Positions 9,644-18,772 of a stretch of DNA of 64,000 nucleotides are shown in pieces; within the stretch, counting starts at the first letter, position 1; every line of letters begins with the position of its first letter. The notes under the pieces are model-generated. The model saw nothing but the letters and a program-made list of their open reading frames with translations. It had not been told where the DNA came from and made no database searches. Where the stretch lies: positions 310,001 to 374,000 of the forward strand of contig NZ_FNKO01000002.1 of assembly GCF_900100925.1 (NCBI RefSeq), given 5' to 3'. Both the position numbers and the translations under genes were made by a program. This stretch comes from Actinopolyspora saharensis. Its GTDB lineage: Bacteria > Actinomycetota > Actinomycetes > Mycobacteriales > Pseudonocardiaceae.

Positions 9644-9672
9644 GGACAGTCCAATTGACTAGTGGACAGTCC
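9644..9672. promoter_or_regulatory. two GGACAGTCC palindromes, probable operators
   Basis: GGACAGTCC (GGAC-A-GTCC, itself a palindrome) occurs at 9644-9652 and again at 9664-9672, exactly 20 bp apart, about two helical turns. They lie between the divergent XRE regulator and the gene at 9732. TTGACT between them (9655-9660) could be a -35 element for the plus-strand gene, so a bound regulator would cover the promoter. That the XRE protein binds here is inference. Confidence 0.6.
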
Positions 9673-9731
9673 ATAGAAAGCCTGGTCATTGCAATCAGTA
9701 GTCGCAAAGTTACAGAAGACAGGAGATTGCG

Positions 9732-10052
9732 ATGCGAGCTGTGCCGAGCACCAGAACGGGCACGAGTACGACCGGATGCACAGAGCGCGCTGCTGAGTCC
9801 GCTGCTCCGGAGGAACTTCTCGACACGGAGCAGCGACCCCAGGTGTTCGCGCTGCTGGAGAGAACCGAGCCCGATACCGGCGAGCTGGAGCTGTTCGCCT
9901 GGGGCGTGGAAGTGGGTGGGAGTGCCAACGTGTTCCGCTCCGACGGGCACGTGCTGGCCCACTGCGGCTCCGCTGCCGACGCGCAGCACATGTTCGCCCT
10001 GATCCGCGACGTCGTACTCGCCTGGCCCAAAGAAACCAACCGGATCGAGTGA
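9732..10052 (+). CDS. hypothetical protein divergent from the XRE regulator
   Basis: This 106-residue protein has AGGAG 6 bases before its ATG. The first 25 residues are low-complexity (Thr, Ser, Ala). The rest looks like one small compact domain: [39 protein letters not shown] and [14 protein letters not shown]. Genes of this size often accompany XRE/DUF397 loci in actinomycetes, but I do not recognise the family. Its promoter overlaps the paired GGACAGTCC sites, so it is probably controlled by the neighbouring regulator. Confidence 0.7.
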   Translation: MRAVPSTRTGTSTTGCTERAAESAAPEELLDTEQRPQVFALLERTEPDTGELELFAWGVEVGGSANVFRSDGHVLAHCGSAADAQHMFALIRDVVLAWPKETNRIE

Positions 10053-10474
10053 AGTCCGGCGGAAGCGTCCTGCACGCCGAAGCCACCCCTGCGGAGAAGC
10101 CGGACCGCCCGGCGACTCCGGAACAGCGGAGATCGCCGGGCTGGTTCACCGGTAACCACAGCGCCCTGCTCTCCGGGAACAGCTCCAGCAGCCGCGCGTG
10201 GCCGGGAATGCCGTCGAACTCGCGGCAGGCCACCACGGCCGCCACGATCCTCTCGCAGTGCTCCGGCAGCAGGCAGTTCTGCGCCTCGGCCCGCCGAGGG
10301 GTCGGCGGCGGCGTCGACGAACAGCACCTCGTTCCGCCGCTCCACCGACATCCCGGCTGCCGTCCCCGAGCAGCTCCGCAACACCCCTCCACGAGCCGAT
10401 CCGCCGGGGACTGCCGGAGCGTATGCTGTCCGAACGCACCGGTCCGGCTGCGCGGAACCACGCGGGAGGAGCAC
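10053..10474. other. 422-bp gap with a possible degraded minus-strand ORF
   Basis: No intact gene is evident. On the minus strand a frame begins [18 protein letters not shown] (ATG at 10351). After an apparent frame change it continues as [20 protein letters not shown], then [20 protein letters not shown]. This looks protein-like and may be a frameshifted small gene. There is no ribosome site, so it is not called as a gene. Confidence 0.3.
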
Positions 10475-11320
10475 ATGGGGCGGATAACGACACGGCGACC
10501 CGTACTGCGGGTGGACGCGGGCAGCACCAGGAACCGTCCCGACACCCTCGCGGCCGAGGAACCGCTGGAGATCAGGCTGAGCTCGAAACCGCTCACCGTC
10601 ACCATGCGCACCCCCGGCCACGACGTGGAGCTCGCGCACGGCTTCCTGCTCACCGAGAGCGTGATCGGCGACCACGCCGACGTGGCGGGGGCGCGCTACT
10701 GCGACAGCCCCGGCCCCGACGGGCGCAACACCTACAACGTGCTCGACGTCCAGCTGGCCCCCGGGGTCCCGCCGCCGGACAACTCGGTGGAGCGCAACTT
10801 CTACACCACCTCCTCCTGCGGGGTCTGCGGCAAGGCCGCGCTCGACGCGGTCCGGCTGCGCAGCGTCCATCCCCCCGAGCAGGACCCGCTGCGGGTCCGG
10901 GCGGAGACCCTCGTCGACCTCCCGGACAGGCTGCGCACCGCGCAGCGCGTCTTCTCCAGCACCGGAGGCCTGCACGGGGCGGGCCTGTTCGACTCCGCGG
11001 GAGAACCGCTCGCCGTCCGCGAGGACGTGGGCAGGCACAACGCCGTGGACAAGGTCCTGGGGAAGGCACTGCTCGACGGGAGCGTGCCGCTGCGCGGCAG
11101 CGTGCTCATGCTCTCGGGAAGGGCGTCCTTCGAGCTGGTGCAGAAGGCGGCCATGGCCGGGGTCCCGTGCGTGGCCGCCGTCTCCGCACCCTCCTCGCTG
11201 GCGGTCGAGCTCGCCGAGGAGCAGGGAATCACCCTGGTCGGCTTCCTGCGCGGAACCTCGATGAACGTCTACACCGGCGCGGAGCGCCTCGTGCTCGACG
11301 AGAACGCCCCCACCGCCTGA
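10475..11320 (+). CDS. fdhD: formate dehydrogenase accessory sulfurtransferase
   Basis: FdhD moves sulfur from a cysteine desulfurase to the molybdenum cofactor so that formate dehydrogenase becomes active. The 281-residue protein carries the family Cys loop SSCGVCGK (Cys115 and Cys118). It also has the conserved blocks [54 protein letters not shown] and [20 protein letters not shown] precedes the ATG at 10475. No formate dehydrogenase subunit gene lies in the window, so the client is encoded elsewhere. Confidence 0.95.
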   Translation: MGRITTRRPVLRVDAGSTRNRPDTLAAEEPLEIRLSSKPLTVTMRTPGHDVELAHGFLLTESVIGDHADVAGARYCDSPGPDGRNTYNVLDVQLAPGVPPPDNSVERNFYTTSSCGVCGKAALDAVRLRSVHPPEQDPLRVRAETLVDLPDRLRTAQRVFSSTGGLHGAGLFDSAGEPLAVREDVGRHNAVDKVLGKALLDGSVPLRGSVLMLSGRASFELVQKAAMAGVPCVAAVSAPSSLAVELAEEQGITLVGFLRGTSMNVYTGAERLVLDENAPTA

Positions 11321-11338
11321 CTCCCGGAGGCGCCGCGC

Positions 11339-11977
11339 TCACACCAGCCGGAAAGCGCTGGAGGAGGCACCGAAGGTGTTCGCCTCCGTCTCGAACCTGT
11401 CCGCCAGCGGAGTGCTGCCGTGCAGCGTCCAGCGCAGCACTGCCGGCCAGGGGCCGTATCCCGCGTCGGTGTTGAGGTGCTCCCCGTCCGGGAGCACGTC
11501 CATCTCCACTCGCAGGGTCTCCGCCAGCCAGTGCCCGTCCTGAACCGACAGGTACGGGTCCCCCGAACCGATCACCAGCCGGGTGGAGCCGGCGGCACGA
11601 CGCAGCGCGTGGGCGTCCACCGGGTACGGCACGACTCCCCGAACATCGGGGTGACGCCAGTCCGGTCCCGGCGGGGAGACCAGCAGCACCCGGTCGGCCC
11701 TCCTGGCCCTGCCCGCGATGGTGGCCGCGTGGTGCAGCCAGAGCGCCGCCCCGCACGAGTGGGCGGCCACCACCAGCTCGTCCTCGGCGGGAACGCTGTC
11801 CAGCCGTGCGCGCAGCACGGCCAACCACCGATCCAGCTCCGGATGGTCCTGGTCCGGAAGCGCGGGCAGCTCGCACGAGACATCGCGCTCGGCCAGCCGA
11901 CCGCTGAGCCACTGCTGCCAGTGCCACGGCCCGGAACCACCGAACCCGTGCACCAGCAAAACGTGCATGTCGCTCAC
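11339..11977 (-). CDS. RBBP9/YdeN-family serine hydrolase
   Basis: This 212-residue alpha/beta hydrolase starts with MHVLLVHGFGGSGPWHWQQW, typical of the RBBP9/YdeN family. The predicted triad is Ser74 (AHSCGAALW, with Cys where many members have Leu), Asp140 (GSGDPYLSV) and His167 (DGEHLNTDAGYGPWP). The natural substrate of such proteins is generally unknown. The GTG at 11977 is preferred because GGGGAGGGG lies about 6 bases upstream; an ATG three codons later is the alternative. The gene converges on fdhD, leaving an 18-base gap. Confidence 0.85.
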   Translation of the reverse strand: MSDMHVLLVHGFGGSGPWHWQQWLSGRLAERDVSCELPALPDQDHPELDRWLAVLRARLDSVPAEDELVVAAHSCGAALWLHHAATIAGRARRADRVLLVSPPGPDWRHPDVRGVVPYPVDAHALRRAAGSTRLVIGSGDPYLSVQDGHWLAETLRVEMDVLPDGEHLNTDAGYGPWPAVLRWTLHGSTPLADRFETEANTFGASSSAFRLV

Positions 11978-12410
11978 AGCACGCCCCTCCCCAACATCGG
12001 TGATCACCACGGTCACGTGGCACCGATGATCCCCCATGGCGGAAAACCACGCCGACGACACACGCGGAAACGACGACATGTCCCCCGACGGGGGAAGTAG
12101 CTCATCGAGAGTTTCCAGCCGGATCATCGACCGGGTTCTTCCTCCGGCGCGCCGGTGCCGAAACATTCCCCAGGCAACCGGCACCGCCGCAGCCCCGAAC
12201 AGGAGCTCCAGACCAAGGGGCTCCGCTCCAACGCAAGTGCTCTGAGCCTACACAGCCCGACCGACCGCGGGTTCTCTCGTGGTGCTCTCGCGAGGAAGGC
12301 CCGACGTGGCGTAGGTGGCTACTCGATGTCGGGCCTCGCCGGAGCGAGAGCCCGCGAGAAGTTCCGCCACCCGCACCGCCAAGCAAACCGAGCCGCCGGC
12401 CCTCAACCGT
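11978..12410. other. 433-bp gap between the hydrolase and clpX
   Basis: No coding sequence is convincing. It contains the promoter side of the hydrolase gene, the hairpin-bearing repeat at 12265-12340, and the region just downstream of clpX. Confidence 0.6.
12265..12340. repeat. intergenic repeat copy A with hairpin
   Basis: CCGCGGGTTCTCTCGTGGTG is followed by CTCTCGCG and a hairpin with arms GGCCCGAC (12298-12305) and GTCGGGCC (12328-12335). A closely similar element lies at 21119-21200. Here it sits downstream of clpX and could also end clpX transcription. Confidence 0.6.
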
Positions 12411-13703
12411 TCAGGCCGACTTCTCTCGCCTCTCGTGCCGACTGCTCTGCCGGGCGACGATGGTGGGGTTCACGTTCTCCTGGACGGTCCGCTCGGTGAT
12501 GACCACCTTCGCCACGTCCGAACGGCTCGGGATGTCGTACATCACCGGGAGCAGCACTTCCTCCAGGATCGCCCGCAAACCACGGGCACCGGTGCCCCGC
12601 GCGATCGCCAGGTCCGCTATGGACTCCAGCGCGGCCTGGGTGAACTCGAGTTCCACACCGTCCAGCTCGAACAGCCGTGTGTACTGCTTGACCAGAGCGT
12701 TGCGGGGCTCGGTCAGAATCTTGACCAGCGCGGACTTGTCCAGGTTGGTGACACTGGCGACGGTGGGCAACCTGCCGATGAACTCGGGGATGAGCCCGTA
12801 CTTGATCAGGTCCTCCGGCAGCACCTCCGCGAAGTGGTCCGCGGAGTCGATCTCGGCCTTGGAGCGCAGGTCGGCGCCGAAGCCGACGCTGTGCTTGCCG
12901 ATCCGGTCCTCGACGATGTCCTCCAGACCGCCGAAAGCACCGGCGACGATGAACAGCACGTTCGTGGTGTCGATCTGGATGAACTCCTGGTGCGGGTGCT
13001 TGCGGCCGCCCTGGGGCGGAACGCTCGCGGTGGCGCCTTCCAGGATCTTCAGCAGCGCCTGCTGAACACCTTCCCCGGACACGTCCCTGGTGATCGAGGG
13101 GTTCTCACTCTTACGAGCGATCTTGTCGACCTCGTCGATGTAGACGATGCCCTTCTCGGCCTGCTTGACGTCGTAGTCGGCGGCCTGGATCAGCTTCAAC
13201 AGGATGTTCTCGACGTCCTCGCCGACGTAGCCCGCCTCGGTCAGCGCGGTGGCGTCGGCGATGGCGAACGGCACGTTGAGCATCTTGGCCAGCGTCTGCG
13301 CCAGGTAGGTCTTGCCGCAGCCGGTGGGACCGAGCATGAGGATGTTGGACTTGGCCAGCTCGATCTTCTCGTCCTTGGCCTCACGACCGCTCTGCTGTTG
13401 CTGCTCGCCGGCCTGGATCCGCTTGTAGTGGTTGTAGACGGCCACCGAGAGGTTGCGCTTGGCGGCGGACTGCCCGATCACGTACTGGTCGAGAAAGTCG
13501 TGGATCTCACCCGGCTTGGGGAGCTCATCGAGCTTGACCTCACCCGATTCGGCGAGCTCCTCCTCGATGATCTCGTTGCAGAGGTCGATGCACTCGTCAC
13601 AGATGTACACGCCGGGGCCGGCGATGAGTTTCTTCACCTGCTTCTGGCTCTTCCCGCAGAAGGAGCACTTCAGCAGGTCGCCGCCGTCACCGATACGTGC
13701 CAT
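12411..13703 (-). CDS. clpX: ATP-dependent Clp protease ATPase subunit ClpX
   Basis: ClpX unfolds tagged proteins and threads them into the ClpP barrel. The 430-residue protein has the N-terminal zinc-binding domain (Cys13, Cys16, Cys35, Cys38), Walker A GPTGCGKT at residues 125-132, and Walker [10 protein letters not shown]. It also has the ClpP-contacting loop HSVGFGADL (VGF in place of the classic IGF) and the sensor region [10 protein letters not shown]. Length is standard. It lies downstream of clpP1-clpP2 on the same strand but is separated by 239 bases with a strong hairpin, so it probably has its own promoter. Confidence 0.97.
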   Translation of the reverse strand: MARIGDGGDLLKCSFCGKSQKQVKKLIAGPGVYICDECIDLCNEIIEEELAESGEVKLDELPKPGEIHDFLDQYVIGQSAAKRNLSVAVYNHYKRIQAGEQQQQSGREAKDEKIELAKSNILMLGPTGCGKTYLAQTLAKMLNVPFAIADATALTEAGYVGEDVENILLKLIQAADYDVKQAEKGIVYIDEVDKIARKSENPSITRDVSGEGVQQALLKILEGATASVPPQGGRKHPHQEFIQIDTTNVLFIVAGAFGGLEDIVEDRIGKHSVGFGADLRSKAEIDSADHFAEVLPEDLIKYGLIPEFIGRLPTVASVTNLDKSALVKILTEPRNALVKQYTRLFELDGVELEFTQAALESIADLAIARGTGARGLRAILEEVLLPVMYDIPSRSDVAKVVITERTVQENVNPTIVARQSSRHERREKSA

Positions 13704-13896
13704 GCCGCTGACCTCGTCCCCTCCGGCGCGCCGCTGAGCACGCGCCTAGCCTGTTGTTCGACGTCGGTTCTGCACACGACGGTACCCGCCATATCCCGGC
13801 CGCGGGGAGGAACGTCGCCCGAGCAGCTCACCACCGCGGCTCGGGCGCCCCTCCGGACCGGTCTGGGCCACCTGATCAACATCCTGCCTCGCCGAT

Positions 13897-13929
13897 GCCG
13901 AGCACGTCGGCACCACCGGCGTGCTCGGC
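13897..13929 (-). terminator. hairpin after clpP2
   Basis: Arms GCCGAGCACG and CGTGCTCGGC (10 bp, 13-base loop) lie 14 bases past the clpP2 stop on the minus strand. There is no T-tract, as is common in actinomycete terminators. Confidence 0.6.
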
Positions 13930-13942
13930 GTGTCGGCCGAGT

Positions 13943-14575
13943 TCAGGACTTCTTGTTCGAATGCTTGCGGTACGGCATGACCTCGTCGATCAGGCCGTAC
14001 TCCTTGGCCTGATCGGCGGGCAGGATCAGGTCCCGCTCCACGTCCTGGTGGATCTGCTCCTGGGAGCGCCCCGTGTGCGTGGACAGCGTGGACTCCATGA
14101 GCTTGCGCATCCGCTGCACCTCGTTGGACTGGATCTCCAGGTCGGAGACCTGACCGTAGATGCCCTCGGTGGCGGGCTGGTGGATCAGCGCACGCGCGTT
14201 CGGCAGCGCCATGCGCTTACCGGGCGTACCCGCGGCGAGCAGCACGGCGGCGGCCGAGGCCGCCTGCCCGAGGCAGGCCGTGCGGATGTCGGGACGCACG
14301 TACTGCATGGTGTCGTAGATCGCCATCAGCGCGGTGAACGAACCACCGGGCGAGTTGATGTAGAGCTGGATCTCGCGGTCCGGGTCGTCGGACTCCAGGT
14401 ACAGCAACTGCGCCATGATGTCGTTGGCCGAGACGTCGTCGACCTGCACCCCGAGGAACACGATCCGTTCCTCGAACAGCTTGTAGTACGGGTTCGACTC
14501 CTTGACTCCGTACGTGGTGCGCTCTGTGAACGAGGGCACCATGTACCGGGCCTGGGGTGTCTGGAATGAGCTCAC
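13943..14575 (-). CDS. clpP2: ATP-dependent Clp protease proteolytic subunit ClpP2
   Basis: This 210-residue serine peptidase has the triad Ser107 (GQAASAAA), His132 (ALIHQP) and Asp182 (VERDLIL). The N-terminal sequence [19 protein letters not shown] is typical of actinobacterial ClpP2. In mycobacteria ClpP1 and ClpP2 form a mixed two-ring barrel that works with ClpX or ClpC1. It starts at GTG 14575, 52 bases after clpP1, in one operon. Catalytic residues are intact in both subunits. Confidence 0.95.
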   Translation of the reverse strand: MSSFQTPQARYMVPSFTERTTYGVKESNPYYKLFEERIVFLGVQVDDVSANDIMAQLLYLESDDPDREIQLYINSPGGSFTALMAIYDTMQYVRPDIRTACLGQAASAAAVLLAAGTPGKRMALPNARALIHQPATEGIYGQVSDLEIQSNEVQRMRKLMESTLSTHTGRSQEQIHQDVERDLILPADQAKEYGLIDEVMPYRKHSNKKS

Positions 14576-14627
14576 GTCGGTGACTCCTCGTGACTGTGAT
14601 GCCGACAGGACTGGCTGGTTCGCGCGA

Positions 14628-15254
14628 TCAGCTGCTCGGCAGGTTCGCGCGGTTGGCGATGTGGTCCACGAAGCCGTACTCGAGCGCTTCGTCGGCGGTG
14701 AACCAGCGGTCGCGGTCGGAATCCTGAATGATCTTCTCGACCGTCTGGCCGGTCTGTCCCGCGATCAACTCGGCCATCTCCTGCTTCTGCCTGGAGAACA
14801 CGTCGGCCTGGATCGCGATGTCCGAGGCGGTCCCCCCAAGTCCGGCGGAGGGCTGGTGCATCAGCACCCGGGCGTGCGGCAGGGCGAAGCGCTTGCCCTT
14901 CGCACCGGCCGACAGCAGGAACTGTCCCATCGAGGCCGCGAAGCCCATCGCCACAGTGGCCACGTCCGGCTTGATGAGTTGCATCGTGTCGTAGATGGCC
15001 ATGCCCGACGGAACCGACCCCCCGGGCGAGTTGATGTAGAGGGCGATGTCGCGTTCGGGGTCCTCCGCCGCCAGCAGCAGCATCTGCGAGCAGATCTGGT
15101 TGGCGATAGTGTCCTCGACCTGGGAGCCGAGGACGATGATGCGCTCCCGCAGCAGCCGCTCGTAAACCGAGTCGTTCAGCGAGAGCCCGTTGCTACCGGA
15201 CCGCATCTGCGGTGACTGTGCGTCGAACGCCTGAACAGTCTGTTCCTGGGTCAC
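14628..15254 (-). CDS. clpP1: ATP-dependent Clp protease proteolytic subunit ClpP1
   Basis: This 208-residue ClpP paralogue has Ser108 ([11 protein letters not shown]), His133 (VLMHQP) and Asp182 (SDRDRWF). The SMGQFLL context and the N-terminal [16 protein letters not shown] distinguish it as ClpP1. It is the first gene of the clpP1-clpP2 pair; tig lies upstream on the same strand, separated by a strong 17-bp hairpin. The chosen ATG gives a normal-length propeptide region. Confidence 0.95.
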   Translation of the reverse strand: MTQEQTVQAFDAQSPQMRSGSNGLSLNDSVYERLLRERIIVLGSQVEDTIANQICSQMLLLAAEDPERDIALYINSPGGSVPSGMAIYDTMQLIKPDVATVAMGFAASMGQFLLSAGAKGKRFALPHARVLMHQPSAGLGGTASDIAIQADVFSRQKQEMAELIAGQTGQTVEKIIQDSDRDRWFTADEALEYGFVDHIANRANLPSS

Positions 15255-15372
15255 GTCTCCCTGCCTTCTTCCACAATGGACCCGGTAGGCACGTCGTCTG
15301 ACCGGGCCGCTCGAAGTGTTGCCCGTTACCGGAGATGCCGGAGTCCGGGTGATCCGTTACAACCGACCCTAA

Positions 15373-15414
15373 CGAACGTGGGCGGCACCAGCTTCCCGGT
15401 GCCGCCCACGTTCG
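15373..15414 (-). terminator. 17-bp perfect hairpin between tig and clpP1
   Basis: CGAACGTGGGCGGCACC (15373-15389) and its exact complement (15398-15414) enclose an 8-base loop. It lies 136 bases beyond the tig stop and 118 bases before the clpP1 start, so it separates the two transcripts. The surrounding 295-bp gap holds no gene. Confidence 0.75.
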
Positions 15415-15549
15415 CTGAGAGCTTTAGGACCTTCCCACGAAACACGCGTCGCGAGAACGCGTCCGGCGATCCCGCGGGATCGTCTCGCGAGAGGTCCGAG
15501 CCGCCGAACCGGAGTGGAGTTCATCCGACCGACGAGCCACCACGCACGA

Positions 15550-16956
15550 TCACTGCTGCTGCGCGGCGTCCCGCTCCTCCTGCTCGACCGCCTCGCCCTC
15601 GACCTGCTCGGGCTGCTGATCGCCCTCGTCCTGCTCCTGCGTACCGAGCAGCTCGTCCATGTCCAGGGCGTTGCCCTCGGAATCCGTGACAGTGGACTGA
15701 CGCACGACCGAGAACAGCGCCTTGCTGCGCCTGATGTCGGAGTAGATGCGTCCCAGCTGTCCGGACTGCTGGATCTGCTGAACGTACTGGTCCGGACTGA
15801 TCCCCGACTGCTGCGCCTGGTAGATGATCCGCTCGGTGAGCTCGTTGTCCGAGACCGAGATCTCCTCGTTGTCGGCGATGGTGTCCAGCACCAGCTGCGT
15901 CCGGACCGCCTGCTCGGCCTCCTGACGCGTCTCGGCGTCGAAGTCCTCGCGGGTCTTGCCCTGCTCCTGCAGCGACTCGAGGAAACGCTGCTCGTCGTGG
16001 TCGTACGGATGGATCGCGTCGTGCTCGCGAACCTCGATCTCGGACTGAACCACGCTCTCCGGCAGCGGGACCTCGACCTGCTCCAGCAGGGCCTCGAGGA
16101 CCTTGTCCCTGGCCTGCATGCCCTGCTGCATCCGCTTGACGCGTCCGAGCCGCTCGCGCAGGTCGGCGAGGAGTTCGTCGATGGTGTCGAACTCGCTGGC
16201 CATCTGGGCGAACTCGTCGTCCGCCTCGGGAAGCTGCCGCTCCTTGACCGAGTTCAGCTTCACCTCGACCTCGGCCTCCCGGCCCGCGTACTCCCCGGCC
16301 ACGAGCGTGGTGGTGAAGTTCTCGGTCTCCCCGGCGCTCATACCGGTCAGCGCATCGTCGATGCCGTTGATGAGCTCGCCCGAACCGACCTCGTAGGAAA
16401 GGCCGCTGGTCTGCGCGTCCTCGACCTGCTGGCCGTCGACGGTGGCCGAGAGGTCGATGCTGACGTAGTCGCCGTTGGCCGCCGGGCGGTCCACCCCTAC
16501 GAGCGTTCCGAACCGGGCGCGCAGCTCGTCCAGCTGTTCCTGGACGTCCTGCTCGGTGACCTCCTGGTCATCCACGCTCACGGCCAGCTCGTCGTAGGAG
16601 GGCACAGTCAGCTCCGGCCGCACGTCGACCTCGGCGGAGAACTCGATCTGCTCACCATCGACGATGTTGGTGACCTCGAGCTCCGGTCGACTCAGTGCCT
16701 GGACCTCGTTGTTGCTGACGGCCTCCGAGTACTTGGAGGGAACGGCCTCGTTGACGACCTCGTCGAGCACGGGTCCACGGCCGATCCGGCTCTCCAGCAC
16801 CTTGGCCGGAACCTTGCCGGGACGGAAGCCAGGGATCCGGACCTGCTTGGCCAGTTCCTTGTACGCGCGGTCGAAGTTCGGCTTGAGCTCGTCGAACGGC
16901 ACCTCGACGTTGAGCCGTACGCGCGTCGGGCTCAGGTGCTCGACGGTGCTCTTCAC
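15550..16956 (-). CDS. tig: trigger factor
   Basis: Trigger factor is the ribosome-bound chaperone and peptidyl-prolyl isomerase that meets nascent chains. The 468-residue protein has the ribosome-binding N-domain with the signature PGFRPGKVPAKVLESRIG, a middle FKBP-like domain (ANGDYVSIDLSATVDG to SYEVGSGELINGIDDALTGM), and a long helical C-domain. An acidic Glu/Gln-rich tail follows (from EQDEGDQQPEQVEGEAVEQ), as in other actinomycetes. Position next to clpP1-clpP2-clpX is conserved from mycobacteria. Confidence 0.96.
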   Translation of the reverse strand: MKSTVEHLSPTRVRLNVEVPFDELKPNFDRAYKELAKQVRIPGFRPGKVPAKVLESRIGRGPVLDEVVNEAVPSKYSEAVSNNEVQALSRPELEVTNIVDGEQIEFSAEVDVRPELTVPSYDELAVSVDDQEVTEQDVQEQLDELRARFGTLVGVDRPAANGDYVSIDLSATVDGQQVEDAQTSGLSYEVGSGELINGIDDALTGMSAGETENFTTTLVAGEYAGREAEVEVKLNSVKERQLPEADDEFAQMASEFDTIDELLADLRERLGRVKRMQQGMQARDKVLEALLEQVEVPLPESVVQSEIEVREHDAIHPYDHDEQRFLESLQEQGKTREDFDAETRQEAEQAVRTQLVLDTIADNEEISVSDNELTERIIYQAQQSGISPDQYVQQIQQSGQLGRIYSDIRRSKALFSVVRQSTVTDSEGNALDMDELLGTQEQDEGDQQPEQVEGEAVEQEERDAAQQQ

Positions 16957-17150
16957 GTGGTCTCCTCGTGCGAACGTGCTTGAAAGGCTCCCGGCTGTTC
17001 AACTGGAAGAAACCCCACGGCACACCGTGAACGAGCTCCTTCAACGCCGGGCTGACCTCCGATTCTATGGCCTGAGTTCGCAAGCGGCCGTTCCGGGTGC
17101 CAACCCGCCCGAGCGGGCACGTCCGCACCCCCTCGTGCTTGAGTGGGCGT

Positions 17151-18074
17151 GTGCAGGAATCGCAGGACAGTGTCGGCGCCGCACCGAGTACGTGCGCGGC
17201 GTGGTCCGAAGCCCTCTCGGAACCGATGGCCGGAACCGCGCCCGTGGCCACGAGCTGGTTGTGCCTGGAACAACCGGGTCCGTGGGGGCGCGACGCGCTG
17301 CTGCAGAGCCATCTGGACCCGGAGCTGGGAAACCGCCTCGCGTCCCTGGCCGCGGCCAACGGCGTGCGGATCCAGCTGATCCGCCGCACCGGGCGCCACC
17401 CGGATCTCGGGGCCGACTTCCCGCGCACGGTCTACCTGGCGCACACCACCCCGGGGGCGAGCTGGTTGCGCAGGGTGGAGCTGACCGACCCCGCGCAGCT
17501 GCTCGACCTCGACCTGGAGGGGATCTCCTCCGGCGAGCACGGTGGCTGGGGCGAGCCGTGCGCGGATCCGGTGCTGCTGGTCTGCACCAACGGGAGGCGG
17601 GACCGGTGCTGCGCGCTGCGGGGCCGGGAGCTGCTCGACCGGTTCACCGAACGACACCAGGGGCAACTGTGGGAAACCACACACACCGGCGGTCACCGGT
17701 TCGCCCCGACGGGAGTGGTGCTGCCCACCGGGTACAGCTACGCTCGCCTCACTCCGCACGCGGTGGACGCGGTGCTGTCGGACACCGCGGCGGGCAAGGT
17801 CACGACCACCCACTGCCGGGGCCGCTCCGCGCTGAGTCAACCCGCCCAGGTGGCGGAGCTGGCCGTGCGCGAGGCAACCGGGGAGCGCGCCGAGGAGTCC
17901 CTGCTGGTCCGTGCCGAGACCTCCGGCGAAGTGGTGCTGGAGCACCTCGACGGGCGCAGCTGGCGAGTGCCCGTCGAGGAGGTTCCGCTGTCACCTCCAC
18001 GGCCGAACAGCTGCGGCAAGCAGGCCGTCGAGCCGAGCGCACGGCTGGCCGGGCGGATCAGCCGGCTGCGCTGA
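17151..18074 (+). CDS. sucrase/ferredoxin-like family protein
   Basis: This protein of about 307 residues matches the Suc_Fer-like (thioredoxin-fold ferredoxin) family. It has TSWLCLEQPGPWGRDAL near the start, then VCTNGRRDRCCALRGRELLD with the paired cysteines of the iron-sulfur ligand set, then THTGGHRFAPTGVVLPTGYSY. The role of actinomycete members is not established. The frame is open upstream to 17097; the GTG at 17151 is chosen because homologous sequence begins soon after, though no good ribosome site is visible. It diverges from tig. Confidence 0.8.
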   Translation: MQESQDSVGAAPSTCAAWSEALSEPMAGTAPVATSWLCLEQPGPWGRDALLQSHLDPELGNRLASLAAANGVRIQLIRRTGRHPDLGADFPRTVYLAHTTPGASWLRRVELTDPAQLLDLDLEGISSGEHGGWGEPCADPVLLVCTNGRRDRCCALRGRELLDRFTERHQGQLWETTHTGGHRFAPTGVVLPTGYSYARLTPHAVDAVLSDTAAGKVTTTHCRGRSALSQPAQVAELAVREATGERAEESLLVRAETSGEVVLEHLDGRSWRVPVEEVPLSPPRPNSCGKQAVEPSARLAGRISRLR

Positions 18075-18201
18075 GGCGGTCCAACGGGACTCCGCGCGCG
18101 GACGCAGCGGAGGTGCTCGCCCGGCCATGCGCCGGCCGCGCGATCGCCCTCGGGGCGGGCACCTCGAGGGGGCGGGACTTCGCGGCCCAGGAAACGAAAA
18201 A

Positions 18202-18229
18202 GCCGGATACCCCTCGGGGGATATCCGGC
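18202..18229 (-). terminator. intrinsic terminator of tRNA-Pro
   Basis: On the minus strand a GC-rich stem (GCCGGATATCCCC and its near complement) is followed directly by CTTTTTC. This is the clearest factor-independent terminator in the window and lies just past the tRNA-Pro 3' end. Confidence 0.85.
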
Positions 18230-18236
18230 CGAAACG

Positions 18237-18310
18237 TCGGGGTGGCGGGATTTGAACCCACGGCCCCTCGCACCCAAAGCGAGTGCGCTACCAAGCTGCG
18301 CCACACCCCG
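18237..18310 (-). tRNA. tRNA-Pro (anticodon TGG)
   Basis: The cloverleaf is complete. The acceptor CGGGGTG pairs with CACCCCG; the anticodon stem CTCGC/GCGAG encloses TTTGGGT, giving TGG; the T-arm reads GTGGGTTCAAATCCCGC. Discriminator A; CCA is not encoded. A terminator follows. Confidence 0.95.
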
Positions 18311-18432
18311 ATGGGGTCCTTTGCGGGAACCCTACCTCGAAGGTTTAGACTACGGCACCAGCGGTCGTCGTGATCGGTGGGACCCCCGGGGATCTTCCCC
18401 GCTGATCCCTACTGTAATATGGACGGCGCACT

Positions 18433-18504
18433 GCGGGTGTAGCTCAATGGTCAGAGCCCCAGCCTTCCAAGCTGGTTATGCGGGTTCGATTCCCGTCACC
18501 CGCT
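18433..18504 (+). tRNA. tRNA-Gly (anticodon TCC)
   Basis: The acceptor GCGGGTG pairs with CACCCGC, the anticodon stem CCAGC/GCTGG encloses CTTCCAA (anticodon TCC), and the T-loop is TTCGATT. Discriminator U as is usual for tRNA-Gly; CCA is not encoded. It diverges from tRNA-Pro. Confidence 0.95.
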
Positions 18505-18515
18505 CGGACGAAGAG

Positions 18516-18550
18516 AGCGGTGGTCATCCTCCGGGGTGGCCACCGCTTTT
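18516..18550 (+). terminator. terminator of tRNA-Gly
   Basis: AGCGGTGG (18516-18523) pairs with CCACCGCT (18540-18547), followed by TTT, 12 bases after the tRNA-Gly end. Confidence 0.8.
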
Positions 18551-18772
18551 CGTGCTGTTCACCCGGTCCGGGATTCGAACCGGCCGCTCCTCCGAGCGGA
18601 CGCACTGCCCGTGTGATGACCGCCCCGCCCCGCGAAGCGGGAATTCGGTTGGCTCGCACAACCTTTTTCACCCATCCTGAGTGTTCGCACCCACACGCGA
18701 GAAGACCTTTCGGGTGACTGCGGATACCGCCGGGGCTCCTCCCACCAATGCGCTTACGGAGGCGATGCGCCG

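Noticed and set aside
12315..14012. Long open frame on the plus strand opposite clpX
   Set aside because: The protein is a Leu/Asp/Val-rich mirror of clpX, typical of antisense frames in GC-rich DNA; clpX itself has every family motif.
18545..18640. Possible third tRNA on the minus strand (GGTTCGAATCCCGG)
   Set aside because: The sequence has a T-loop-like TTCGAAT but the T-stem does not pair and no acceptor or anticodon stem can be drawn.
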